Source: Bacillota bacterium
Lineage (GTDB): Bacteria > Bacillota > Clostridia > Christensenellales > Aristaeellaceae
NCBI GenBank assembly: GCA_023421395.1
Contig: JAEZTL010000021.1
Location: forward strand, 51,045 to 115,044
DNA: 64,000 nt
Reading direction: 5' to 3'
Part shown: positions 7,977 through 15,308 of the stretch, one piece after another
How positions within the stretch are numbered: the stretch's first letter is position 1
Layout of the letters: each line of letters starts with the position of its first letter
Translations under genes and position numbers: made by a program
The notes under the pieces: generated by a model
Seen by the model: the letters and a program-made list of their open reading frames with translations, nothing else
The model's database searches: none
What the model was told of the DNA's origin: nothing

Positions 7977-8558
7977 ATGTCGAAAAGTCATTTTTACGCC
8001 TACATGGCCAGGATGCGACTGATCAAGCGCTGGAATCTCCGCCGCGCGACCATCGAGGAAAACGACCAGGAGCACTCGCTACAGGTGGCGATGATCGCTC
8101 ACGCGCTGGCGGTCATCGGGAAAAGGCGGTTCGCCACCCCGTATGACGAAGGCCTGGTGCTCAAGTACGCCATCTATCACGAGGCGGCGGAGGTCATCAC
8201 AGGGGATTTGGCCTCGCCGATCAAGTATTTCAACCCAGGCATCAAGACCGCCTTCAAGGAGATCGAGCGCATCGCCTCGGAGAAACTGCTGGGCTACCTG
8301 CCGGAAGATCTGCGGCCGGAATACCAACCACTGCTGTTTCCCAACGACCGGAGCGGGGAATGGAGGCTGGTCAAGGCGGCGGACAAGATCTGCGCGTATT
8401 TGAAGTGCGTGGAGGAGCTGAGCATCGGCAACCGCGAGTTCGCCAGCGCGGAGGCGGACATCCGCGCCTCATTGGCGCGCCTCAACCTGCCGGAAGTGGA
8501 CGAATTCATGCGGGAGTTTGCCCCCAGTTTCTCTATGCCGCTGGATCAGTTGGACTGA
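7977..8558 (+). CDS. YfbR-like HD-domain 5'-deoxynucleotidase
   Basis: Family members hydrolyse deoxyribonucleoside 5'-monophosphates, acting in dNTP salvage and pool control. The 193 aa product contains ENDQEHSLQVAMIAHAL (first metal His) and LKYAIYHEAAEVITGDLASPIKYFN, aligned with the E. coli YfbR stretch with YHDASEVLTGD. The metal-binding His-Asp pair therefore reads His-Glu here, which is unusual. RLVKAADKICAYLKCVEE supplies the later conserved Asp. The ATG at 7977 is chosen because GGGAGAG lies 8 bases upstream; an in-frame start at 7917 would sit inside the thiT promoter. Confidence 0.85.
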   Translation: MSKSHFYAYMARMRLIKRWNLRRATIEENDQEHSLQVAMIAHALAVIGKRRFATPYDEGLVLKYAIYHEAAEVITGDLASPIKYFNPGIKTAFKEIERIASEKLLGYLPEDLRPEYQPLLFPNDRSGEWRLVKAADKICAYLKCVEELSIGNREFASAEADIRASLARLNLPEVDEFMREFAPSFSMPLDQLD

Positions 8559-8602
8559 GTGTATTTCTGTTAATTTGCGTAAAGTGCGTTAAGTATACCA
8601 TG

Positions 8603-8627
8603 CGCCTAAATGAAAAGTAGGCGTTTT
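8603..8627 (+). terminator. Weak terminator after the YfbR-like gene
   Basis: CGCCTA / TAGGCG stem (8603-8608, 8618-8623) with a 9 nt loop, then TTTT. Short but correctly placed. Confidence 0.5.
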
Positions 8628-8705
8628 GGGAGGGTATCCAAAGACGACAAATGCCCCGAAACAATTTTGTGAAGATCATCGGTGGTATTTGTTCGCATAA
8701 TTGAG

Positions 8706-8754
8706 TATAATTTGTACAGTAGAGCGACGGCGCATGCGCAAGCGTTGCGCGTGC
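8706..8754 (+). promoter_or_regulatory. -10 box and leader hairpin upstream of the sugar ABC ATPase gene
   Basis: A consensus TATAAT at 8706-8711 lacks a good -35. About 20 bases downstream a 10 bp stem (GCATGCGCAA / TTGCGCGTGC, one T-G pair, GCG loop; 8732-8754) would form near the 5' end of the mRNA. It has no T-tract, so it may be an mRNA-stabilising 5' hairpin or an operator. Confidence 0.5.
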
Positions 8755-8786
8755 TTCGCCGCTTCAATCGTGAGGAGGATTTGTCT

Positions 8787-9908
8787 ATGGCAAACGTATC
8801 CTTGAAGCATATCTACAAGGTATATGCTGGCAACGTGACTGCTGTAAGCGATTTCTGTCTGGACATCGAAGACAAGGAGTTCATCGTGCTGGTCGGGCCG
8901 TCTGGCTGTGGCAAGTCCACCACTCTGCGCATGGTTGCCGGTCTTGAGGAGATTTCCGAAGGCGAGCTCTACATCGCTGATCGTCTGGTCAACGATGTGG
9001 CCCCCAAGGATCGCGACATCGCGATGGTGTTCCAAAACTACGCGCTCTATCCTCATATGACGGTGTATGACAACATGGCTTTCGGCCTCAAGCTACGCAA
9101 AACGCCCAAGGCGGAGATCGAGCGCCGTGTCCGTGAAGCCGCGAAGATCCTGGACATTGAGCACCTGCTGGGCCGCAAGCCCAAGGCGCTGTCGGGCGGT
9201 CAGCGCCAGCGCGTCGCGCTGGGCCGCGCCATCGTTCGCGAGCCCAAGGTATTCCTGATGGACGAACCGCTGTCCAACCTGGACGCGAAGCTGCGCGTAC
9301 AGATGAGAACGGAGATCACCAAGCTCCACCAGCGGCTGCAGACCACCTTCATCTACGTCACCCACGACCAGACCGAGGCCATGACGATGGGTTCCCGCAT
9401 CGTGGTCATGAAGGACGGCTTCATCCAGCAGGTGGATACCCCGCAGAACCTTTATGATTTCCCGACGAACCACTTCGTCGCGGGCTTCATCGGCACTCCG
9501 CAGATGAACTTCTTCAACGTCAAGCTGGTCAAGCGGGACGGCGGCGTGTACGCCACCTTCGGCGAAAATGCCATCAAGGTGCCCGAGGGCAAGCTGAAGA
9601 AGTTTGTGTCGGACAGCTACATCGGCAAGGACGTCATCATGGGCATCCGCCCGGAGAACATCCACGACGAGGAAATCTTCCTGGCCAACGCCACTGAGTC
9701 CACCATCCCCGTGATCGTTGAAATCGTGGAACTGATGGGCTCCGAGACGTACCTCTACCTCAAGACCTCCGGCAAAGAAGACAACATCATCGGCCGCGTT
9801 GACCCGCGCTCCACCGCGCGCGGCGGCGACAAGATCAAAGTCGCCTTTGACGCCAACCGGCTGCACTTCTTTGACGCGGAGACCTTCAACACCATCCTCA
9901 ACCGCTGA
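8787..9908 (+). CDS. ugpC: Sugar ABC transporter ATP-binding protein (UgpC/MsmX type)
   Basis: The 373 aa ATPase of carbohydrate uptake ABC transporters, on the cytosolic face. In order: Walker A GPSGCGKST, Q-loop MVFQNYALYPHMTV, signature LSGGQRQRVALGRA, Walker B VFLMDEPLSNLD and H-loop YVTHDQTEA, then a C-terminal TOBE/MalK-like regulatory domain (GIRPENIHDEE, GSETYLYL). No permease or binding protein is adjacent. This suits a shared MsmX-type ATPase serving several sugar transporters, a role inferred from the orphan position. The ATG at 8787 follows GAGGAGG; the frame extends upstream but without a ribosome site. Confidence 0.93.
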   Translation: MANVSLKHIYKVYAGNVTAVSDFCLDIEDKEFIVLVGPSGCGKSTTLRMVAGLEEISEGELYIADRLVNDVAPKDRDIAMVFQNYALYPHMTVYDNMAFGLKLRKTPKAEIERRVREAAKILDIEHLLGRKPKALSGGQRQRVALGRAIVREPKVFLMDEPLSNLDAKLRVQMRTEITKLHQRLQTTFIYVTHDQTEAMTMGSRIVVMKDGFIQQVDTPQNLYDFPTNHFVAGFIGTPQMNFFNVKLVKRDGGVYATFGENAIKVPEGKLKKFVSDSYIGKDVIMGIRPENIHDEEIFLANATESTIPVIVEIVELMGSETYLYLKTSGKEDNIIGRVDPRSTARGGDKIKVAFDANRLHFFDAETFNTILNR

Positions 9909-9956
9909 GGAAAGGGCGCGCCGGCGCGCTGAAGGCGTTATTTGTTGATTAATTTT

Positions 9957-10008
9957 CCGCCGCGGGTGGTAAGACGATATTGTCTTATCCACCCGCGGCG
10001 GATATACT
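9957..10008 (+). promoter_or_regulatory. Promoter for the PucR-type regulator embedded in a long dyad
   Basis: A near-perfect 19 bp inverted repeat (9957-10001; CCGCCGCGGGTGG arms, loop GATATT, one unpaired T) overlaps a promoter: TTGTCT (9980-9985), 17 bp, TATACT (10003-10008). The -35 lies in the loop and 3' arm. No T-tract follows on the plus strand, so it is not a normal terminator there. The placement suggests an operator, possibly for autoregulation, or a terminator for the upstream ABC ATPase that doubles as one. Confidence 0.65.
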
Positions 10009-10056
10009 ATATATGGTATAGTCGGTCGTCCGGCAAGCCGAACGGGAGGAATTACA

Positions 10057-11127
10057 ATGTATCTGGACCATCGCGTCATCGCGAAGATCTCTAGCCTGCT
10101 ATCAAAAATCAGCATGAACGTCATGCTGCTGGACAACAACGGTCAGGTGATCCTGCCGGAGGACAACAACCGTGAATTCACGCTGCCGGAAGTGCTGCGT
10201 CAGAACCCCACCGCGCCGTTGGTCTACGGCGGCTTCACGCTGATCGGCACCGAGGGCACTCATCCGCTGTTTCTGTGCCTGCCGGGCGACTCTCAGGATG
10301 TATCGAACTGCGCCATCCTGTGTGCCGAAATGATCAATATGCTCACCAAGGTGGATCTGCCCCATGCGGACCGGGAGCAGTCGCTCAGGTGCATCCTCCG
10401 GGAGGAGGTCGAGGGCGCGGAGTTGGAATCGCTGGCGATGGAGCACACCATCCCGCTGGAGAAGAACCGCTGCGTGGTGCTCTTGCACCTGTCCAATGTA
10501 GACACCGAGACGACGCTCAACATTCTGGAGAACGTTGCGCCCGAAGCGGGCGGGGACTCCATCGTGGAGATCGACCGGCACACCGTGGTTCTGATCAAGC
10601 AGATCGACGAGCAGGAGGATTTCGAGGAGCTGGAGCAGCTGGGCATGGCGATCGAGTCCACCTTCATCAGCGAAACAAGCTATCCGGTGCACATCGGCAT
10701 CGGCGAGCCCAAGAAGTCGCTCTCGCTCCTTTCCGAGTCCTTCCGCGAGGCGCGCAAGGCCATCGACGTGGGCCGCGTCTACCGGCCGGACAATCACGTG
10801 TTCGTCTACCGCAAGCTGCTGCTGGAGCGCTTTCTGGCCGACATTTCGCCGGAGATGAGCCAGAAGTACAACCTGCTCATGTTCAACCGTAAAACGGCGC
10901 GGCTGTTCAATGAGGAGATGCTCCATACCATCGAGAAGTTCTTTGAAAACAGCCTGAATCTGTCGGAGACCGCGCGGCAGATTTATATTCATCGCAACAC
11001 CCTGGTCTACCGGCTCGACAAGGTGCAGCGGATCATCGGCCTCGACCTCCGCTCCTTTGACGACGCGGTGACCTTTAAAATGATGATGCTGCTGGGCAAG
11101 ACCGGGGAGCACAAGAACCGGATCTGA
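10057..11127 (+). CDS. PucR/CdaR-family transcriptional regulator
   Basis: A 356 aa protein. The C-terminal 55 residues are a PucR-type helix-turn-helix (LNLSETARQIYIHRNTLVYRLDKVQRI, then GLDLRSFDDAVTFKMMM), the DNA-binding part of CdaR/PucR regulators. The middle (GIGEPKKSLSLLSESFREARKAIDVGR) resembles the degenerate GGDEF-like region of the CdaR group. The first 130 residues are a sensory part whose ligand cannot be read. It lies directly downstream of the orphan sugar ABC ATPase and behind its own promoter and dyad, so control of sugar uptake or of itself is plausible. GGAGG precedes the ATG. Confidence 0.85.
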   Translation: MYLDHRVIAKISSLLSKISMNVMLLDNNGQVILPEDNNREFTLPEVLRQNPTAPLVYGGFTLIGTEGTHPLFLCLPGDSQDVSNCAILCAEMINMLTKVDLPHADREQSLRCILREEVEGAELESLAMEHTIPLEKNRCVVLLHLSNVDTETTLNILENVAPEAGGDSIVEIDRHTVVLIKQIDEQEDFEELEQLGMAIESTFISETSYPVHIGIGEPKKSLSLLSESFREARKAIDVGRVYRPDNHVFVYRKLLLERFLADISPEMSQKYNLLMFNRKTARLFNEEMLHTIEKFFENSLNLSETARQIYIHRNTLVYRLDKVQRIIGLDLRSFDDAVTFKMMMLLGKTGEHKNRI

Positions 11128-11145
11128 TGCCTGGGCGCTTCTTCG

Positions 11146-11174
11146 CCCGGCGCGCTCTTCACGGCGCCGGGTTT
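11146..11174 (+). terminator. Terminator after the PucR-type regulator
   Basis: An 8 bp stem CCCGGCGC / GCGCCGGG with a 10 nt loop, followed by TTT. Confidence 0.6.
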
Positions 11175-11299
11175 AACGGCGTGCGCGACAGCGCGCCCTT
11201 TGTCGTGCGGTTCAAATTTTCACGCCGTGCGGTGTGCGCGTGCGTTTGAGCGAAGCCCGCGCGCATAAGATGTCTCGATCCTGATTCCTGGAGGCGTTC

Positions 11300-12517
11300 A
11301 TGGGCAAGCGGGCAATCGTATGGCTTTCCGTTTTGTGGATTGTGGTCGTGGTGGCCGGCGTTTCGTCGGCCATTACGCTGCGCGTTTCCGGCGGCATGCT
11401 GCCGTCCTCGGAGCAGTCGGACGGCAGCATGGTGGTGTCTGAACAGGAATTTGAGATGATCGAGCGCTACCGCCGGTTGGACGAAGTGCGCGGGATTCTC
11501 GAGAGCGACTACTATAAATCACTGGACGAGGAGGAACTGGTGCTGGGCGCGGTGCGCGGCATGCTGGAGAGCGTAGGCGATCCCTACACCTTTTACTATA
11601 CCCCGGAGGAAATGCAGCAGATGGCCGAGCGGAGCCAGGGTGTCTACGAGGGCGTGGGGCTGCTACTCTCCGCCGACAAGGACGGCATGCTGGTGGTGTT
11701 GCGCATCTTTGACGATTCCCCGGCCGTCGAGGCGGGCGTAAAGCCCGGTGATATCCTGCTGGCCGTCAATGGCGAGCCCGTCAGCGCCACCGACGCCCGG
11801 GCGATGGATGAGGCGATTCAGATGATCCGCGATTTCAGCGGCGACAGGATGGAGCTTACGCTCCGAAGGGGCAAAAAGGTTCAAACCATCTCGCTGACGC
11901 CCCGCACCATCACCATGCAGCGGGTGACCCATCAGGTGCTGCCCGGCAATATCGGCTATATCATGATTTACGAGTTCATCGGCGACGATGCCACGGGCTT
12001 CATCTCGGCGATGAACGACCTGAAAAAGCAGAACGTCAAGGGCCTTATCATCGATCTTCGGTCGAATCCCGGCGGCCTTCTGAGCGACGTGGTGAAGATC
12101 GCGGATCAGTTGCTGCCCAAGGGCCTGGTGGTCTACACCCAGGACCGGGGCGGCGCGCGGGAAGAGTACTACTCCGAGGAGAGCCGCTGGGACGTGCCGA
12201 TGGCGGTACTGGTCAACGGCATGTCGGCTAGCGCGTCGGAGATCCTGGCGGGCGCGCTGCAGGACTACGGCGTGGCGAAGATCGTGGGCGTCAAGACCTA
12301 CGGCAAGGGCATCGTTCAGACCATGCTGCCCTTCCGAACGGATGGCGCGGGCATGCAGCTGACCACCGCCACGTACTATACCCCCAAGGGCCGTTCGATC
12401 CACGGCGTGGGCATCGAGCCGGACGTGGTGGTGGAGGCCACCGTCCAGGTGGGCGGCTCGCCGGATCTGGAAGAGGATGCCCAGCTCAAGGCGGCTTACA
12501 ATCTGCTGAAAAAGTGA
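11300..12517 (+). CDS. S41-family C-terminal processing protease (CtpA type)
   Basis: A 405 aa exported or membrane-anchored serine protease. One N-terminal hydrophobic helix (residues 6-26) is followed by a helical region, a PDZ domain (VYEGVGLLLSADKDG through VKPGDILLAVNGEPV) and the S41 catalytic domain. The catalytic Ser is in NGMSASASEILAGAL and the general-base Lys in GVKTYGKGIVQ. LIIDLRSNPGGLL is the oxyanion-hole region. CtpA/CtpB-type enzymes cleave envelope or sporulation-signalling proteins; the substrate here is unknown. GGAGG lies 8 bases before the ATG, and a good terminator follows. Confidence 0.92.
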   Translation: MGKRAIVWLSVLWIVVVVAGVSSAITLRVSGGMLPSSEQSDGSMVVSEQEFEMIERYRRLDEVRGILESDYYKSLDEEELVLGAVRGMLESVGDPYTFYYTPEEMQQMAERSQGVYEGVGLLLSADKDGMLVVLRIFDDSPAVEAGVKPGDILLAVNGEPVSATDARAMDEAIQMIRDFSGDRMELTLRRGKKVQTISLTPRTITMQRVTHQVLPGNIGYIMIYEFIGDDATGFISAMNDLKKQNVKGLIIDLRSNPGGLLSDVVKIADQLLPKGLVVYTQDRGGAREEYYSEESRWDVPMAVLVNGMSASASEILAGALQDYGVAKIVGVKTYGKGIVQTMLPFRTDGAGMQLTTATYYTPKGRSIHGVGIEPDVVVEATVQVGGSPDLEEDAQLKAAYNLLKK

Positions 12518-12548
12518 CGTATGAAGCACCGTGCGGCGCGCGGAGGAA

Positions 12549-12581
12549 AGCGGCGGCGGCCATTTGGCCGTCGCCGCTTTT
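12549..12581 (+). terminator. Terminator after the S41 protease gene
   Basis: A 13 bp GC-rich stem (AGCGGCGGCGGCC / GGCCGTCGCCGCT) with an ATTT loop and a following TTTT. The acyltransferase gene ends against it from the other strand. Confidence 0.85.
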
Positions 12582-12584
12582 GCG

Positions 12585-13655
12585 CTATGCTTCGATCGCG
12601 GTGTAAAAGGGTGTGAGCTTCCGATCAATCCATTCGCAAAGCCGTTTCACCCGGAACCACTTGAACGCCGCGATGCGGACGGAATCGATCATGAGACACA
12701 GCGCGCAGATCGCCAGCGAAATACCGATGGCGCCGAGCGCCATCAGGGATGGATTCAGCCGCGCGAGCGGTGCAAACCGGTTCAGCAGAACGTGCTCTTT
12801 TATGAGCGGATGAAGATGGATCAGGTAAATGCCGAAGGCGGCCGGGGACAGCGCCCGGACGGCGCGGACGAGGCGTCCGCGCGGCTTGGCCCTGGAGGCG
12901 AGAATCAGCACGCAGACGGCCATAAGGAGAACGGGCGGCGAAACGGAGCTGTGGAACACGGTGCTGGAAACCGTGACGATCGGAAGATAGATGATCAGAA
13001 AGCCGGCCGCGGTCAACGCGTATAACGCTTTGTTTCCGATTTTTAGTTTGGAGCCGCAGACGCCGATATACCACCCCAGAACGTACAGCACCATCAGCCA
13101 AAGAATGCTGAAACCTCGGTTGGTCGAAAACGGTTCGTGCCAGATGGGGGTAACCAACGAAAACAGGGTAAGGCAGATGCCGCATAGCAGCGTGAGGCCC
13201 TTTTGCGACAGGTGCCTCAGCAGGATGTTGACAAACGGCATGAGCAGAAACAGGCCGAAATACGCCGTCGCATACCAGTACTGCTTCGACAGAATCGGCG
13301 TGGCGCTTTTGACGAATTCGACCGCGCTGACGGGGAACCCCAGAAAGTGAAAGACCAGTTCGATGCCGATCGAATAGCAGAAAACCTGAAGCCACAGGCT
13401 GAAGATCCTGGACAGCCTATACCGGGAGCGGGACATGACGTATCCGCTGATCAGCCCAAAGCAGTCCATGGAAAACAGCGCGCCTGCGTTCATAAGCCAG
13501 GCGACCTCGAAGGCGGGCCCCGGCGCATGCATCGAAGCTTCGAGGATGCCTCCCCTTTTCAATACATGTACGAGCGTGATGAGAAACATCAACACGATTC
13601 TCAATAAATCAATGCCATAATTACGGCCTCCGGATTGCAAGTCCGCCGAATCCAT
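12585..13655 (-). CDS. Acyltransferase 3 family membrane protein
   Basis: A 356 aa, ten-helix membrane protein of the acyltransferase-3 family (OafA/NodX/WecH group), which acylates extracellular polysaccharides, peptidoglycan or glycolipids. It starts NYGIDLLRIVLMFLITLVHVLKRGG, with the conserved Arg and His of the first helix. SPAAFGIYLIHLHPLIKEHV near residue 275 is the usual late motif. No sugar or cell-wall gene cluster surrounds it, so the acceptor is unknown. AGGAGGA lies 8 bases upstream of the ATG. It is downstream of thyX on the same strand, 106 bp away. Confidence 0.85.
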   Translation of the reverse strand: MDSADLQSGGRNYGIDLLRIVLMFLITLVHVLKRGGILEASMHAPGPAFEVAWLMNAGALFSMDCFGLISGYVMSRSRYRLSRIFSLWLQVFCYSIGIELVFHFLGFPVSAVEFVKSATPILSKQYWYATAYFGLFLLMPFVNILLRHLSQKGLTLLCGICLTLFSLVTPIWHEPFSTNRGFSILWLMVLYVLGWYIGVCGSKLKIGNKALYALTAAGFLIIYLPIVTVSSTVFHSSVSPPVLLMAVCVLILASRAKPRGRLVRAVRALSPAAFGIYLIHLHPLIKEHVLLNRFAPLARLNPSLMALGAIGISLAICALCLMIDSVRIAAFKWFRVKRLCEWIDRKLTPFYTAIEA

Positions 13656-13761
13656 GCCGCGATCCTCCTCATCCTATACTTTTAAAGCCGCGTTCGCAAA
13701 AGCAAATGCCGGCCGGCCTTTGAGATGCTTGATATGGAGCATCCGCGCACTCGCCTGCGCT

Positions 13762-15066
13762 TCAGGAAAGGATCGGCTGTCTGGGCCTGCCACAGGAGAG
13801 GCGGCCCTCCGGGCACACGCCGTCGATACGGCAGCTGGGGCCATACAGCGCGAACAGCGCCGGGAAGGAATCCGTCAGGATCGCGAGCATCTGTTCGGTC
13901 AGGCGGCGGATCTCCCACTGGGCGCGCTCACAGGAGCGCAGCTTGGTGAAATGAAGCAGTTCCCGGGCGTTGACCGTCATCAAAAAGTCGGTCGTCAGGC
14001 CGGAGAGCGCATAATAGGAGAGATCCTCTGCCGAAAGCCCGGCCGAAGCCATCGCCCGCGCCTGCTTTGCGTTCTCCTCCAGCGCGGCGAGATAGATGCT
14101 GTGCGCCTCCGGGTTTTCGCGGATGGAATCCGGCAGCACGTAGGCGCCGCCGTTCAGTGCTGACAGCGAGGGCTTAAAGATGGGGGAGAGCATGCGGTGG
14201 CGCGCGAAGTGGGTCACACAGGCCAGCGACGCGCCGGAAACTTTGAAGGTGTAGGAGAGGGCCTCCAGTTCCCGCGGACGGGAGTCGGTGAGAAGCGGCG
14301 CGTAGTCGCCCGGCCGGAAGCGGGCGGCAAAGGTCATCGCCTGATCCAGAAGCGCCTGCGCGTCTTCGGGGGCCGACAGAAGCGACGCGGAAGGCTGCGC
14401 AGGCTGCGGATCACCAACGGTGCGGGACAGCGGCTGTAAGGCCGTGTGCGCGAACCGCGCCCGCTCGGAATTCAGCACACCCGGATAACGCGCCTCGATC
14501 TGCGCTTCAAGCTGCCCGCCAAGATCTCGAAGCTCCGGGAACGCGGCGCCGCGGCCGGACGAAAGCGAGAGCGCCATCGCGCAAAGCTGGCGCAGGTTGC
14601 AGCTGACATAAAAATTCGACCGGAAGGCGTAGGGCAGCACGAAGCGCGCATCCTCCCGGGGGACGAGGGCCTCCAGCTTTTCGTAATCCGCGAAGAGCCG
14701 CGCCATATGCGCCTGATAGGCTGCGTCGCCCTCGAGGGCGGCGGGCGTATAGAAACCGGCGTTTTTAAAGTCCACATACCTTCGGGATTTTACGATGAAG
14801 GACGCCAGCCGGAACTCGATCATGAACTGCTCCGCCAGCACCGAAACGTTCTCAAACGCTACGGAATACGTCTGGTGTTCGATCAGCGATTTGTGCCCCG
14901 ACGCCAGCACCTTCCGCACAAGCGGCAGATTGCGCTCGTCGCCCTCCGCGCGCTCAAAGATCTCCATCGAAGATCCCTGAGTGGTGGAAAGCCGCGCCGC
15001 CGCCGCGCACATTTGCTGCCCGCGATCCGTTTCCGCGATGATGACTGCCCTGGATATGCCCGCCAA
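13762..15066 (-). CDS. thyX: Flavin-dependent thymidylate synthase ThyX, tandem two-module form
   Basis: Makes dTMP from dUMP using FAD and methylene-tetrahydrofolate. At 434 aa it is about twice a classical ThyX, with two ThyX-like halves. The first has EHQTYSVAFENVSVLAEQFMIEFRLASF and KSRRYVDF near residues 63-100. The second has FARHRMLSPIFKPS at 288-300, resembling the RHR signature, and NARELLHFTKLRSCERAQWEIR near 366-387. A Cys-containing tail ends CPEGRLSCG. The start is a TTG at 15066, eight bases after GGGAGTGA; the frame is open further upstream but passes through the promoter. It lies beside ribonucleotide reductase on the opposite strand, a sensible dNTP-supply pairing. Confidence 0.87.
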   Translation of the reverse strand: MAGISRAVIIAETDRGQQMCAAAARLSTTQGSSMEIFERAEGDERNLPLVRKVLASGHKSLIEHQTYSVAFENVSVLAEQFMIEFRLASFIVKSRRYVDFKNAGFYTPAALEGDAAYQAHMARLFADYEKLEALVPREDARFVLPYAFRSNFYVSCNLRQLCAMALSLSSGRGAAFPELRDLGGQLEAQIEARYPGVLNSERARFAHTALQPLSRTVGDPQPAQPSASLLSAPEDAQALLDQAMTFAARFRPGDYAPLLTDSRPRELEALSYTFKVSGASLACVTHFARHRMLSPIFKPSLSALNGGAYVLPDSIRENPEAHSIYLAALEENAKQARAMASAGLSAEDLSYYALSGLTTDFLMTVNARELLHFTKLRSCERAQWEIRRLTEQMLAILTDSFPALFALYGPSCRIDGVCPEGRLSCGRPRQPILS

Positions 15067-15087
15067 GCGATCACTCCCTTTATGAGT

Positions 15088-15116
15088 ATTGTACCAAATC
15101 ATCCCCGGCCCCGCAA
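15088..15116 (-). promoter_or_regulatory. Sigma-A promoter for thyX
   Basis: Minus strand: TTGCGG (15111-15116), 17 bp, TACAAT (15088-15093). It sits 22 bases before the TTG start, giving a short leader. Confidence 0.65.
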
Positions 15117-15223
15117 CGAATTTTCTCGAACACTGTCGAGATGGCGGTGACTGGATCGCCTGCAAATGCTGAACGTGGCGTTCCGAACGCTCTGTAAAAT
15201 CGATCTGGAATCCATGGGTTGTA

Positions 15224-15256
15224 TTGACAGCTTCACACAACCACAATATAATGTAT
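15224..15256 (+). promoter_or_regulatory. Consensus promoter of nrdD with a possible NrdR box
   Basis: TTGACA (15224-15229), 17 bp, TATAAT (15247-15252): a perfect sigma-A consensus. The AT-rich stretch over the -10 (CCACAATATAATGTAT, 15241-15256) partly matches the NrdR operator pattern ACACNATATATNGTGT, at about 11 of 16 positions. The promoter call is firm; the NrdR call is tentative. Confidence 0.85.
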
Positions 15257-15264
15257 TTGCACTC

Positions 15265-15283
15265 AAGCGGCGATGCGCCGCTT
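15265..15283 (+). promoter_or_regulatory. Leader hairpin upstream of nrdD
   Basis: AAGCGGCG / CGCCGCTT, a perfect 8 bp stem with an ATG loop, is followed by TTATTTAT. It lies just after the predicted transcription start and 25 bases before the nrdD ATG. It looks like a small terminator or attenuator, or a 5' stabilising hairpin. Confidence 0.5.
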
Positions 15284-15308
15284 TATTTATCGCTCGGAGG
15301 CGGACGAC

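Noticed and set aside
11205..11225. GGTTCAAAT, like a tRNA T-loop
   Set aside because: No acceptor stem, anticodon arm or CCA-proximal pairing could be built around it.
13699..13741. GC palindrome (GCCGGCCGGC) and GATGCT/AGCATC hairpin between thyX and the acyltransferase
   Set aside because: Neither is followed by a T-tract on the minus strand, and the palindrome has no loop; not called as terminators.
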